Origin: an uncultured Campylobacter sp.
GTDB taxonomy: Bacteria > Campylobacterota > Campylobacteria > Campylobacterales > Campylobacteraceae
Direction: 5' to 3'
Assembly: GCA_937965895.1 (NCBI GenBank)
Contig: CALCKS010000199.1
Location: 1-19,422, forward strand
DNA: 19,422 nt
A program made the position numbers and the translations under genes. Below are positions 7,750 through 14,828 of this stretch, in pieces. Below the pieces are notes generated by a model. It saw only the letters and a program-made list of their open reading frames with translations. It was not told where the DNA came from and made no database searches. Every line of letters begins with the position of its first letter. The first letter of the stretch is position 1.

Positions 7750-8106
7750 ATGAAAATTTGGCTGATTTTTTGGTTGCTTTGCGGTGCGGCGTTTGCGAGC
7801 GATTTTATCACGAAAAACGAATACGCAAAGATGCTCTATCAAAACCCGCGCGGCATAGGCTGCGACAAGTGTCACGGCAAGGGCGGCGAGGGTTCGCTCA
7901 TATCAAAATATAGACATTTTGATAAAAAAACGAAGCAGGTTATCGACGACGAGCTAAGAGCGCCAAGGATAAACAATCTTGATTTTGAGACGTTTAAAGA
8001 GGGCGTGCTAAGCGCTAGAAGCGTGATGCCTAGCTACTTTCTAACCGACGAAGAGATAAATTTGCTTTACGAATACGTTATAAATTTCAACAAGGATAAA
8101 AAATGA
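7750..8106 (+). CDS. Small periplasmic c-type cytochrome
   Basis: This 118-residue protein starts with a signal peptide (about residues 1-17, ending AAFA/S) and has one heme-binding motif, CDKCH (residues 38-42). Cys38 and Cys41 would attach heme and His42 would ligate iron. Met93 in VMPSYFLT is the likely second axial ligand, followed by the helix TDEEINLLYEYV that usually closes a class I cytochrome c fold. The partner of this electron carrier is unknown. The stop overlaps the hemL ATG (ATGA), with AAGGA for hemL inside this gene, so an exported hemoprotein and a heme biosynthesis enzyme are co-translated. Its own ribosome site (GAAAGA) is weak. Confidence 0.9.
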   Translation: MKIWLIFWLLCGAAFASDFITKNEYAKMLYQNPRGIGCDKCHGKGGEGSLISKYRHFDKKTKQVIDDELRAPRINNLDFETFKEGVLSARSVMPSYFLTDEEINLLYEYVINFNKDKK

Positions 8107-9518
8107 CAAACAAAGAAGCTTTCGGGCTGGCTAAAAAATATATCCCGGGCGGCGTAGATTCGCCCGTTCGCGCGTTTGGCAGCGTAGGCGGCGAGCCATT
8201 TGTGGTGGACCGCGGCGAGGGCGCGTATCTGGTCGATATCGAGGGAAACCGCTATCTGGACTTCATCCAGAGCTGGGGGCCGCTTATTTTCGGGCACTGC
8301 GACCCTGATATCGAGAGCGCGGTGATAGCGACGGCTAAAAAAGGCCTTAGTTTCGGCGCTCCGTCAAATTTGGAGACGAATCTAGCCAAACTAATCTGCG
8401 ACGAGTTTAAAAACGTAGAAAAGGTGCGTTTTGTTAGCTCTGGCACGGAGGCCACTATGAGCGCGATCCGCGTGGCGCGCGGCTTTAGCGGTAAGGACGG
8501 ACTCATAAAATTTGAAGGCTGCTATCACGGGCACAGCGACGCGCTTTTGGTAAAAGCAGGCAGCGGCGCGACGACCTATGGCAATGCTTCCAGCGGCGGA
8601 GTGCCTGCGGACGTGGTGAAAAACACCTACCTAGCGCGCTACAACGATATAGCTAGCGTGCGAGCGATATTCGAGGCAAATCCTGGCAAAATCGGCGCGC
8701 TAATCATCGAGCCGATCGCGGGAAATATGGGGCTGGTGCCTGCTGATAACGAGTTTTTAAGCGAGCTTAGACGCCTTTGCGACGAAAACGGCGCGGTGCT
8801 GATATTTGACGAGGTTATGAGCGGATTTCGAGCGAGCAGGCACGGATCGTTCGAATTTAACGGCATAGAGGCTGATCTCGTGACCTTTGGTAAGGTTATC
8901 GGCGGCGGCTGCCCGGCGGCGGCATTTGGCGGAAAGGCGGCGATCATGGACTGTCTAAGTCCCGAAGGCGCCGTATATCAAGCGGGTACGCTAAGCGGTA
9001 ATCCCGTAGCTATGGCCGCCGGCATCGCAAGCCTGAGTAAAATTTTCGCCGATCATGATCTTTACGACCGTCTAAACAAGCTAGCCGTACTGTTCGCTCA
9101 CGGGCTAAAAAGCGTCGCCACGAAGTACGGCATCGCTCTGCAAACGACGGTACGAGGCTCGATGTTTGGATTTTTCTTTATCGCAAGCGAGGTCAAAAAC
9201 TACGACGATGCGTTAAAAAGCGACGTCAAGCTTTACGCTAAATTTCACGCCAAAATGCTTAAAAAAGGCGTCTATCTAGCGCCTAGTCAGTTTGAGACGG
9301 GCTTTATCTGCAACGCGATGAGCGAGGATGATATCAAATTTGCCATTAAAGCCGCGGACGAGAGCTTTGCGGAGATAGTCGCGCAGACGGCTGGCGAAAA
9401 CGAAGAAATGCGCGAGGTAAAAGCAAGGATCGCCGATCTAGAAGAGCGTCTAAAAGAGGCCAGAAAAGAGCGCGAAGCGATACAAGAACGCATGAAAAAC
9501 AGCTGGGGATTTGCCTAA
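8103..9518 (+). CDS. hemL: Glutamate-1-semialdehyde 2,1-aminomutase, C-terminally extended
   Basis: This PLP enzyme converts glutamate-1-semialdehyde to 5-aminolevulinate, the C5-route entry to heme. Motifs include the PLP phosphate loop SSGTEATMSAIR (112-123), the YHGHSDALL block near 141, FDEVMSGFR (235-243, Asp236 contacting PLP), and Lys264 in TFGKVIGGGC, which forms the Schiff base. At 471 residues it is about 40 longer than usual family members. The excess is a C-terminal tail (432-471) of alternating Glu/Arg/Lys with Leu/Ile in heptads (ADLEERLKEARKEREAIQER), a predicted coiled coil. No frameshift or fusion signal is visible. The tail ends just where the next gene begins (TAATG overlap). 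Confidence 0.95.
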   Translation: MTNKEAFGLAKKYIPGGVDSPVRAFGSVGGEPFVVDRGEGAYLVDIEGNRYLDFIQSWGPLIFGHCDPDIESAVIATAKKGLSFGAPSNLETNLAKLICDEFKNVEKVRFVSSGTEATMSAIRVARGFSGKDGLIKFEGCYHGHSDALLVKAGSGATTYGNASSGGVPADVVKNTYLARYNDIASVRAIFEANPGKIGALIIEPIAGNMGLVPADNEFLSELRRLCDENGAVLIFDEVMSGFRASRHGSFEFNGIEADLVTFGKVIGGGCPAAAFGGKAAIMDCLSPEGAVYQAGTLSGNPVAMAAGIASLSKIFADHDLYDRLNKLAVLFAHGLKSVATKYGIALQTTVRGSMFGFFFIASEVKNYDDALKSDVKLYAKFHAKMLKKGVYLAPSQFETGFICNAMSEDDIKFAIKAADESFAEIVAQTAGENEEMREVKARIADLEERLKEARKEREAIQERMKNSWGFA

Positions 9519-9796
9519 TGGCGAAGATAAATTTAGGCGACGTCGTAAAGGGAGCCGAGCAGCTAAGTCTGGGCGTTTCTATCGTCGTCGCGCTTGCTAT
9601 CGGGGCTGGGTTTGGCTACTGGATGATGAAGGAAACCGGCTGGACGTGGACGCTGTTTGCGGGCATCGCAGTCGGTATCGCCGCAGCCGGCCTAAACATC
9701 AAAAAGGCCTACGATGCGCAGATAAAAAGTCTCGACGAACTAAAAGATAAAGGTAAATTTAAACCCGCGAAAGACGATGACGAGGACGATGAGTGA
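9518..9796 (+). CDS. AtpZ/AtpI-like small membrane protein
   Basis: This 92-residue protein has two membrane helices (about 16-36 and 43-62) separated by a short loop with Trp residues, plus a very acidic C-terminal tail (DDDEDDE). The layout and the phrases LGVSIVVALAIGAGFGYWMMKETGW and IAVGIAAAGLNIKKAY match the AtpZ/ATPase_gene1 family. Those proteins usually precede F-type ATP synthase genes and have been linked to Mg2+/Ca2+ uptake or c-ring assembly. No ATP synthase genes lie nearby, so a role in ATP synthase assembly is inference only. The ATG overlaps the hemL stop (TAATG), and the stop overlaps the next gene's GTG. Confidence 0.75.
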   Translation: MAKINLGDVVKGAEQLSLGVSIVVALAIGAGFGYWMMKETGWTWTLFAGIAVGIAAAGLNIKKAYDAQIKSLDELKDKGKFKPAKDDDEDDE

Positions 9797-10551
9797 ATCT
9801 TAAGCTCATTGCCGTTTACGGCGCGTTTGAGGCTTTGCTTTTGCTAGGCTCGGCGGTGTTTGGCCGCGCGTGGTTTTACAGCTCGCAGGTTGCGTTTGCG
9901 GGCTCGCTTTTGGTGCTGGCCGCGACCTTTAGAGCCTACAAAAAACGCGTAGAAAACGGCGTGCGAGACTATGACGCCTATGCGGAGGACGACATAGACG
10001 AATGGGGCGAAAATCACGAGGAGTTTCCTGATCGCGCTGAAAACGCTAAATTTGACGGGCATGACCCGCACCGCGAAGATGCCAAGTGTCTGGACGCGTC
10101 AAATTTGGACGGCTCGGTAAAAGCAGATGCGAAATTTGACCAAGCGGCGGAGTTAAATTTAAGCGGCGAAAACGTGCTGGTTAAATTTGACGCGGCAACA
10201 GGACAAAACAAAGCCGCGCAGGGCAAATTTGACGAGCAAAATTTAAGCGGCACAAGCCAAAATAGCGGGTCAAATTTGAGCGCGGCAAGCGAGTCAAATT
10301 TGAGCGAATCAAATCAAGATAGCGAAGCCAAGCCATCAAAAAAGCAAAATTTTGCGCGTAATTTAAAGCAAAATTCGCCCAACTATTTTACTGCGTTCGT
10401 GCCGTTTCGGTTGATTGCGTATGCGGTTTTGGTTGTCGGATTTTTAGCGCTAAAAAGGCAAGACAACCTCGATATCGCAGCGTTTTTGATAGCGCTTGCG
10501 GCGATGCCAGCGGGCGCTTTGATATACGGAGTAAAAAGCAATGAGAAATAG
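9793..10551 (+). CDS. Four-helix membrane protein with a repeat-encoded linker (unknown)
   Basis: I do not recognise this 252-residue protein. It has two N-terminal membrane helices (about 4-22 and 29-47) and two C-terminal ones (about 205-221 and 226-246), separated by a 150-residue polar, low-complexity linker. Within 254 bases of the linker (10048-10301), AAATTT occurs nine times. Four copies are read as Lys-Phe-Asp (residues 86, 114, 131, 145) and five, in another frame, as Asn-Leu (104, 122, 150, 161, 169). The linker therefore appears to have been built from a DNA repeat. Start is GTG at 9793, overlapping the AtpZ-like stop (GTGA); the 3' end overlaps the MFS gene by 11 bases. The position after an AtpZ-like gene and the helical pairs suggest an AtpI-like membrane partner, but this is weak. 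Confidence 0.8.
   Translation: MNLKLIAVYGAFEALLLLGSAVFGRAWFYSSQVAFAGSLLVLAATFRAYKKRVENGVRDYDAYAEDDIDEWGENHEEFPDRAENAKFDGHDPHREDAKCLDASNLDGSVKADAKFDQAAELNLSGENVLVKFDAATGQNKAAQGKFDEQNLSGTSQNSGSNLSAASESNLSESNQDSEAKPSKKQNFARNLKQNSPNYFTAFVPFRLIAYAVLVVGFLALKRQDNLDIAAFLIALAAMPAGALIYGVKSNEK
10048..10303 (+). repeat. Nine AAATTT copies inside a coding linker
   Basis: AAATTT starts at 10048, 10101, 10132, 10155, 10183, 10225, 10239, 10272 and 10296. The last two lie in full TCAAATTTGA palindromes (10270-10279 and 10294-10303), both followed by GCG. Flanks vary, so these are not tandem repeats of one long unit. The motif recurs with similar edges (TC...GA, GT...GAC) in non-coding gaps throughout the window. 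Confidence 0.85.
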
Positions 10552-11737
10552 CTCGATAGTAACGATCAGATCGATGTTTGCACTATTTGTGGGGATGGCG
10601 TTTTTGTTTGTTGGAAACGGCCTCATCATCAGCTCTGCGGGCGTCGAGCTAAAAAAAATGGGCGCGGACGAGCTAGAGACGGGTTTTGTTATCGCGGTAT
10701 TTTTCGTTGGAGCTATGATAGCTACGATATTTTCGCACAAAATCGTCTCAAAAGTCGGCCACATCAGGAGCTTTGGGATATTTGCGTCGCTTTTCGGTAT
10801 CGCGGCGATGTTTCACGACCTTAGCCAAAATCTCTACTTTTGGGCGTTTTTGCGCGGGTGTTTGGGATTTTGCTACTACTCGATCTTGATGATAATCGAA
10901 AGCTGGCTCAACGCGCGCGCTAGAAACGAAGTGCGCTCGCGAGTACTGGCATTTTACGAGATCACGTTTTACGTATGTTTTGGGCTGGGTATCCTCGTGC
11001 TATCGCTAAATTTATCCACTTCTCACGTGCTTTTGCTTAGCGCGGCGTTTATTTTGTTTTCGAGTATTCCTTTAAATTTAATCCGCATCAAAGAGCCGCC
11101 TATCCCCGAAAAAAAGAGCGTCTCGATCCCGAAGGTCTTTGCGCTCGTGCCTTTGGCGCTCATTACCAGCATCGTAGCGGGCATCCTCATAAACGGCTTT
11201 TTTGCGATGGCTAGCGTTTATATCCTGCTGCAAGGATACGGCGCGAGGGAGGTTTCGTTTTTTATGACCGTCGCGATGGCGGGCGGCTTTATCGCCCACT
11301 CTCTCATCGGCGGTTTTTCGGATAAATTCGGTCGCCGCCCCGCGATAATGTGCTGCGCGGGCGTGTCGCTATTTGCGGCTATTTGTTTTTTGGCGCTTAA
11401 GCCCTCTATCTACGCGCAGTACGTTTTGTCGTTTTTTCTAGGCTCGGGCGCTTTTTGTCTCTACGCGTTATCGCTCGCTCGCGCCAACGACGTTTTAAAG
11501 CACAAAAATCAAGGCATCGAAGTAGGTCGCGCCGTGCTTTTTAGTTACTCTTTCGGCTCGCTTCTTTCGTCCGTGATAATGGGCGCTAGTATGAAAATTT
11601 TAGGCTTTGACGGCTTTATGTGGGTTTACGTGGCATTGCTTGCGTTTCTCATCGCGTTTTGCCTCACACAAAAGACCGTTCCGCTCGAAAGCAGAAGCGA
11701 CTTTGAGCATAGTCCCGGCACGATGGCAAATAGCTAA
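10541..11737 (+). CDS. MFS transporter, YcaD-like
   Basis: This 398-residue protein has about 12 membrane helices. The motif IIESWLNARARNEVRSR after helix 4 (Glu120-Ser-Trp-Leu) and the DKFGRRP loop between helices 8 and 9 are marks of the YcaD/UMF2-type branch of the major facilitator superfamily. The substrate is not known for this branch. The ATG lies inside the end of the preceding gene (11-base overlap), with GGAG 9 bases before it, which supports co-translation. The gap to the FliK-like gene is 30 bases. Confidence 0.88.
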   Translation: MRNSSIVTIRSMFALFVGMAFLFVGNGLIISSAGVELKKMGADELETGFVIAVFFVGAMIATIFSHKIVSKVGHIRSFGIFASLFGIAAMFHDLSQNLYFWAFLRGCLGFCYYSILMIIESWLNARARNEVRSRVLAFYEITFYVCFGLGILVLSLNLSTSHVLLLSAAFILFSSIPLNLIRIKEPPIPEKKSVSIPKVFALVPLALITSIVAGILINGFFAMASVYILLQGYGAREVSFFMTVAMAGGFIAHSLIGGFSDKFGRRPAIMCCAGVSLFAAICFLALKPSIYAQYVLSFFLGSGAFCLYALSLARANDVLKHKNQGIEVGRAVLFSYSFGSLLSSVIMGASMKILGFDGFMWVYVALLAFLIAFCLTQKTVPLESRSDFEHSPGTMANS

Positions 11738-11767
11738 TGAAAATCTCAAATTTGACGATATAGTCGT

Positions 11768-13465
11768 ATGGAATCAGTAAGCAACTCAGTAAGCTCGCAA
11801 ATCGCGACCCAGGCCGCAGTCAGCGGCGCTCTGCCTAAAACGGGCGGCCCTGGCGGCGCAAACGCCGGACAAACGGGGCAAGCAGGCGAAACCAAAAATC
11901 TTTTTAAAAATCAGCCCACGCCCTCGCAAAATTTGGACTCCGAGGCTGCGGATAACGCCGTAAAGGATCTAGATAAACTCGTAAATAAGCTTTTAAACGA
12001 GCTAAAATCAAGCCCGACGCAGGCCAAAGAGCTAGCCGCGCAGGCAAAAAATCTGCAACTCTCGCCAAATCTCGCAAAAGATATGAAAAGCCTCGCGGCT
12101 CTTGCCGAAAACGAGCCCGATCTAAAGGAATTCGCGCTTAAATTAAAAGAGTTTTTAAAACCCGTAGCCGATCTAAAAAGCGCGCCGCTAAACGAACAGA
12201 TAAAAAGCTCTGGCATCATGCTGGAGGCAAATTTAAAAGAGGCGCTAAACGGCAAATTTAACCTACCTAGCGCGATAAATAAGCTATTTGGCGATATAAA
12301 AAATCTCTCAAATCAGCAGCTTTTGGAGCAAATTTCAGCTCTAGCTAAGGATGATAGCCTAAGCACGAACGAGAGCTTTGCGAGGCTTGATCAAATTTTA
12401 CAAAACGCCAAAACCGCTGCCAAAGATACGCTAGCGGGCTCGCCTTTTAAGCAACTTTTTGAAATCGCTGATAAGCTCGAAAACGTGGCTAAATTTATGG
12501 ATAAACAGGCAAACGCCATGAGCGGTAACGGACTAAGCCTAAACGAAAAAACGCTAAACGCCGAGCTAAATAAAATCTCGCAGCTGCTGGCAAGCGCGGG
12601 CGAAAAAATGCAAAATTTAAACAGCGAAAAACTAAGTCAAAACAGAGGCTTTGCTTTAAATTTCGCCGAGCTAAAAAGCGCGGTAAAAGAGCTAACGGAC
12701 GAGCTTGGCGCGCTTGCGGGCTCGCAGGATAAATTTAATGACTTCGCGCAAAAAATCGTCCGAGACGGCACGGAAGGAAGCGATGGCGCGACGCTACAAG
12801 ATAAGCTGCAAAATGCGGCTAGAAAGCTAAATTTTGCCCTGCAAATCGCCGACAAAGCGGGCTTTGAAGCAAAAAATAACTTAGATGAAGTCGGCAAGCT
12901 GATAAAACAGCAAAACATCGCTCGCGGCGAGCTTGGCGCCGTGACGCCAAAAAGCGCCGAAGAGACGGCAAAGGTGCTACAAAACGACGTAAAAAGCGCG
13001 CTTTTAAACATGCAGTCAAAGTCTCCCGACGCTAGCCTCGTAAAAGACGCCGCCTCAAAGCTGCTCGCTCAAATCGAGATGCATCAGCTAGCCTCCGCGG
13101 TCGCTGGCGGCGTGCAGACCTATCTGCCCTACGTCTGGGAGGGCGTAGAGGGCGGAAATATCAGGTTTAAGCAGGGTAAAAAGCAAAAGCACTACGCGCA
13201 AATCGATCTGAATTTTCAAAATTTCGGGCAAATCAATATCATGGTGGCGCTTAGTGAAAATAAATACATCGACCTTGCGATCGCGACGCAAAAAGAGGAG
13301 TTTAAGGAGCTGATTTTAAGCGGTGCGAAGGAGCTAAAAAAGGCTATCGGCGAGCAGGGTTTGATAGTGTCGAATTTTAGCCTAAAAACTATGCCTAAAC
13401 TGCGCCTTAGCGGCGTTTACGGCGGTCTGGATAAGCTTGATATGGGCTTTGATAAAAAGGCGTAA
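11768..13465 (+). CDS. FliK-like flagellar hook-length/secretion protein
   Basis: This 565-residue protein lacks Cys, a signal peptide and membrane helices. A long helical, Ala/Leu/Lys/Asn-rich region (about 50-430) leads to a compact C-terminal domain (about 440-550). There, phrases such as IRFKQGKKQKHYAQIDLNFQNFG, INIMVALSENKYIDLAIAT and EELKKAIGEQGL follow the pattern of the FliK hook-length C-terminal domain, which docks on FlhB to switch the flagellar export apparatus. The gene is followed 3 bases later by an FlhB C-terminal homologue, the natural partner of such a domain. The same pair occurs in C. jejuni (Cj0849c/Cj0848c, from memory). It could be a second FliK-type ruler rather than the main one. 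No good Shine-Dalgarno precedes the ATG. The family call is moderate; the partner context strengthens it. Confidence 0.72.
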   Translation: MESVSNSVSSQIATQAAVSGALPKTGGPGGANAGQTGQAGETKNLFKNQPTPSQNLDSEAADNAVKDLDKLVNKLLNELKSSPTQAKELAAQAKNLQLSPNLAKDMKSLAALAENEPDLKEFALKLKEFLKPVADLKSAPLNEQIKSSGIMLEANLKEALNGKFNLPSAINKLFGDIKNLSNQQLLEQISALAKDDSLSTNESFARLDQILQNAKTAAKDTLAGSPFKQLFEIADKLENVAKFMDKQANAMSGNGLSLNEKTLNAELNKISQLLASAGEKMQNLNSEKLSQNRGFALNFAELKSAVKELTDELGALAGSQDKFNDFAQKIVRDGTEGSDGATLQDKLQNAARKLNFALQIADKAGFEAKNNLDEVGKLIKQQNIARGELGAVTPKSAEETAKVLQNDVKSALLNMQSKSPDASLVKDAASKLLAQIEMHQLASAVAGGVQTYLPYVWEGVEGGNIRFKQGKKQKHYAQIDLNFQNFGQINIMVALSENKYIDLAIATQKEEFKELILSGAKELKKAIGEQGLIVSNFSLKTMPKLRLSGVYGGLDKLDMGFDKKA

Positions 13466-13467
13466 AT

Positions 13468-13737
13468 TTGGCGAAAGTGCAAAAAACTAAAAAAGCCGTG
13501 GCTCTTGGCTACAACCGCCAAAAAGATAACGCGCCTAAGGTGCTAGCGACTGGCTCTGGCGAAGTGGCGAAAAATATCATAAATCTGGCCAAATCCCACG
13601 ACATACCGATCAAAGAGGACGCCGATCTAATCGAGGTTCTAAGCAAAGTCGATCTAAACGAGGAAGTCCCGCCAAATCTCTATAAAGCGGTCGCGGAAAT
13701 CTTTAGCTTTTTGTATCAAATGACGAATAAAAAATAG
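13468..13737 (+). CDS. flhX: FlhX-like FlhB C-terminal domain homologue
   Basis: This 89-residue cytoplasmic protein matches the part of FlhB after its self-cleavage site: KKAVALGYNRQKDNAPKVLATGSGEVAKNI, then HDIPIKEDADLIEVL and EEVPPNLYKAVAEIFSFLY. It has no membrane helices and no NPTH tetrapeptide, so it cannot autocleave; it resembles the already cleaved FlhB C-fragment. Helicobacter FlhX (HP1575) has this form and can partly replace the FlhB C-terminal piece. The start is TTG at 13468, within TAAATTTG and with AAAAAGG 7 bases upstream; GTG at 13477 is an alternative. It lies 3 bases after the FliK-like gene. Confidence 0.85.
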   Translation: MAKVQKTKKAVALGYNRQKDNAPKVLATGSGEVAKNIINLAKSHDIPIKEDADLIEVLSKVDLNEEVPPNLYKAVAEIFSFLYQMTNKK

Positions 13738-13808
13738 GGCGCATGTCGTAAAAGCAAGGCGAGAGCAGGCCGTTTTCAAGCGAAATTTGAGTGCGAACGG
13801 AAATTTAA

Positions 13809-13997
13809 ATGAAAAAGACGGTTGGAATAATGCTAATTTTAGCCTTGCCTTTGTTGATCTTATTATCGGCTCTAGTTTTTGCTAGCGGTAATGCGTCAAA
13901 AGTCGCAAACTACCCAAAACACGCGCTAGAAAAAGCGGTAACGCACGATAAAAAAGAATCTCATCCAAAAAAGATAAAACCGTCAATCATAAAGTAA
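13809..13997 (+). CDS. Small single-helix membrane protein (hypothetical)
   Basis: This frame encodes 62 residues: one N-terminal hydrophobic helix (about 5-26; Lys-Lys start, AFAS-like end) that could be a membrane anchor or a signal peptide, followed by a basic tail rich in Lys and His (KKESHPKKIKPS). I recognise no family. The start lies within AAATTTAAATG with no Shine-Dalgarno, and a stop codon sits directly before it in frame. The 71 bases between it and flhX hold nothing clear. The hydrophobic-then-basic pattern makes a real small protein plausible. Confidence 0.45.
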   Translation: MKKTVGIMLILALPLLILLSALVFASGNASKVANYPKHALEKAVTHDKKESHPKKIKPSIIK

Positions 13998-14048
13998 AAT
14001 TTGACGGAAATCTCGCGGCCAAACGCTGTAAATAAATGCGTCAAATTT
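13997..14048 (+). terminator. Inverted AAATTTGACG pair after the small ORF
   Basis: AAATTTGACG (13997-14006) and CGTCAAATTT (14039-14048) form a perfect 10-bp inverted repeat around a 32-base loop, just past the stop at 13995-13997. A third copy, AAATTTGACG at 14090-14099, could pair with the middle one instead. No U-run follows. It may mark the end of the plus-strand cytochrome-to-flhX transcript. Confidence 0.4.
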
Positions 14049-14225
14049 AAGCATAAATGCCGCGTTTAAAACCACTAATCTTGTCGCAAAAATTTGACGA
14101 TTTTCGCACCGTTTAGACAACCTCTAAAATCTCACTCAAATTTGACCACAGCGTTTAGTTAGCGTAAAATTATTTGCATTATTTTATGTATTCTGCCTTA
14201 TAGCTAAATTTAATATAAATAAAGA

Positions 14226-14231
14226 TACAAT
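14226..14231 (+). promoter_or_regulatory. Candidate -10 of the cheBR transcript
   Basis: TACAAT lies in a very AT-rich stretch (TTTAATATAAATAAAGA upstream) 34 bases before the cheB start codon. It is the best sigma-70-like -10 in the gap. I saw no sigma-54 (GG...TGC) or sigma-28 pattern that would place cheBR under flagellar control. Confidence 0.4.
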
Positions 14232-14264
14232 AGCCGTAAAATTAACTCAAAAAACGGAATAAAT

Positions 14265-14828
14265 TTGAAACAAAAATTGGTCTTAGTCGGCGCCTCGACG
14301 GGCGGTCCGGGACATTTAAAAAGGCTTTTTAAGGGGCTTGATCTAAACGGAGCTAGCGTTGTTATCGCGCAGCATATGAGCCTGGCTTTTATCCCGAGTT
14401 TTATCTCGCAGTTTGACAAGGAGTGCGCGGCGGAGGTAGTTATGCTGGGCGCGCCTGTGCAGCTAAAAAGCGCGATATATATCTGCGAGAAAAACTCCGA
14501 GATAATCTCCGCTAGCCCCCTAATGGCGGGCATGTGTTCACCCATGAAAGAGACCACGTATAATCCAAACGTGGACGTACTTTTTCACTCCGGCGTGCAG
14601 GCTTGTAAATTTGCCGACGTCATGGCGATCCTGTTAACTGGCATCGGCGATGACGGCGCGCGCGGACTAAACGAGCTATACAAAGCCGGCGCTAAATGCG
14701 TCGCCGAAAACGAGGAGAGCGCGATCGTCTACGGCATGCCAAAACGCGCGAAAGAAATCAATGCAAATTTAAAGTCGCTACCCATCGGCGGTATAAGAGC
14801 GGAACTGGAAAGGTTTTTACATGCTTGA
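14265..14828 (+). CDS. cheB: Chemoreceptor methylesterase CheB (no receiver domain)
   Basis: This 187-residue cytoplasmic enzyme removes methyl groups from chemoreceptor glutamates and deamidates glutamines. Only the catalytic domain is present. The triad is Ser11 in VGASTGGPG, His37 in AQHMS and Asp130 in LTGIGDDGA. The usual N-terminal receiver domain, which lets CheA activate CheB by phosphorylation, is absent, as is known for Campylobacter CheB, so activity must be controlled otherwise. The start is TTG at 14265 within AAATTTG, with a weak CGGA upstream; the next Met (residue 38) would remove Ser11. The end overlaps cheR by 8 bases. Confidence 0.94.
   Translation: MKQKLVLVGASTGGPGHLKRLFKGLDLNGASVVIAQHMSLAFIPSFISQFDKECAAEVVMLGAPVQLKSAIYICEKNSEIISASPLMAGMCSPMKETTYNPNVDVLFHSGVQACKFADVMAILLTGIGDDGARGLNELYKAGAKCVAENEESAIVYGMPKRAKEINANLKSLPIGGIRAELERFLHA

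Noticed and set aside
7704..7913. Plus-strand open frame overlapping the cytochrome gene
   Set aside because: It is in another frame of the cytochrome gene, which has a signal peptide and CxxCH motif and is clearly the real gene.
10048..10303. CRISPR-like or tandem repeat array
   Set aside because: Only a 6-10 base core is shared, spacing is irregular, and the stretch is coding; it does not fit CRISPR or tandem repeats.
11756..11761. CGATAT resembling a sigma-28 flagellar -10 before the FliK-like gene
   Set aside because: It lies only 6 bases before the ATG, so transcription would begin inside the gene, and no matching -35 is seen.
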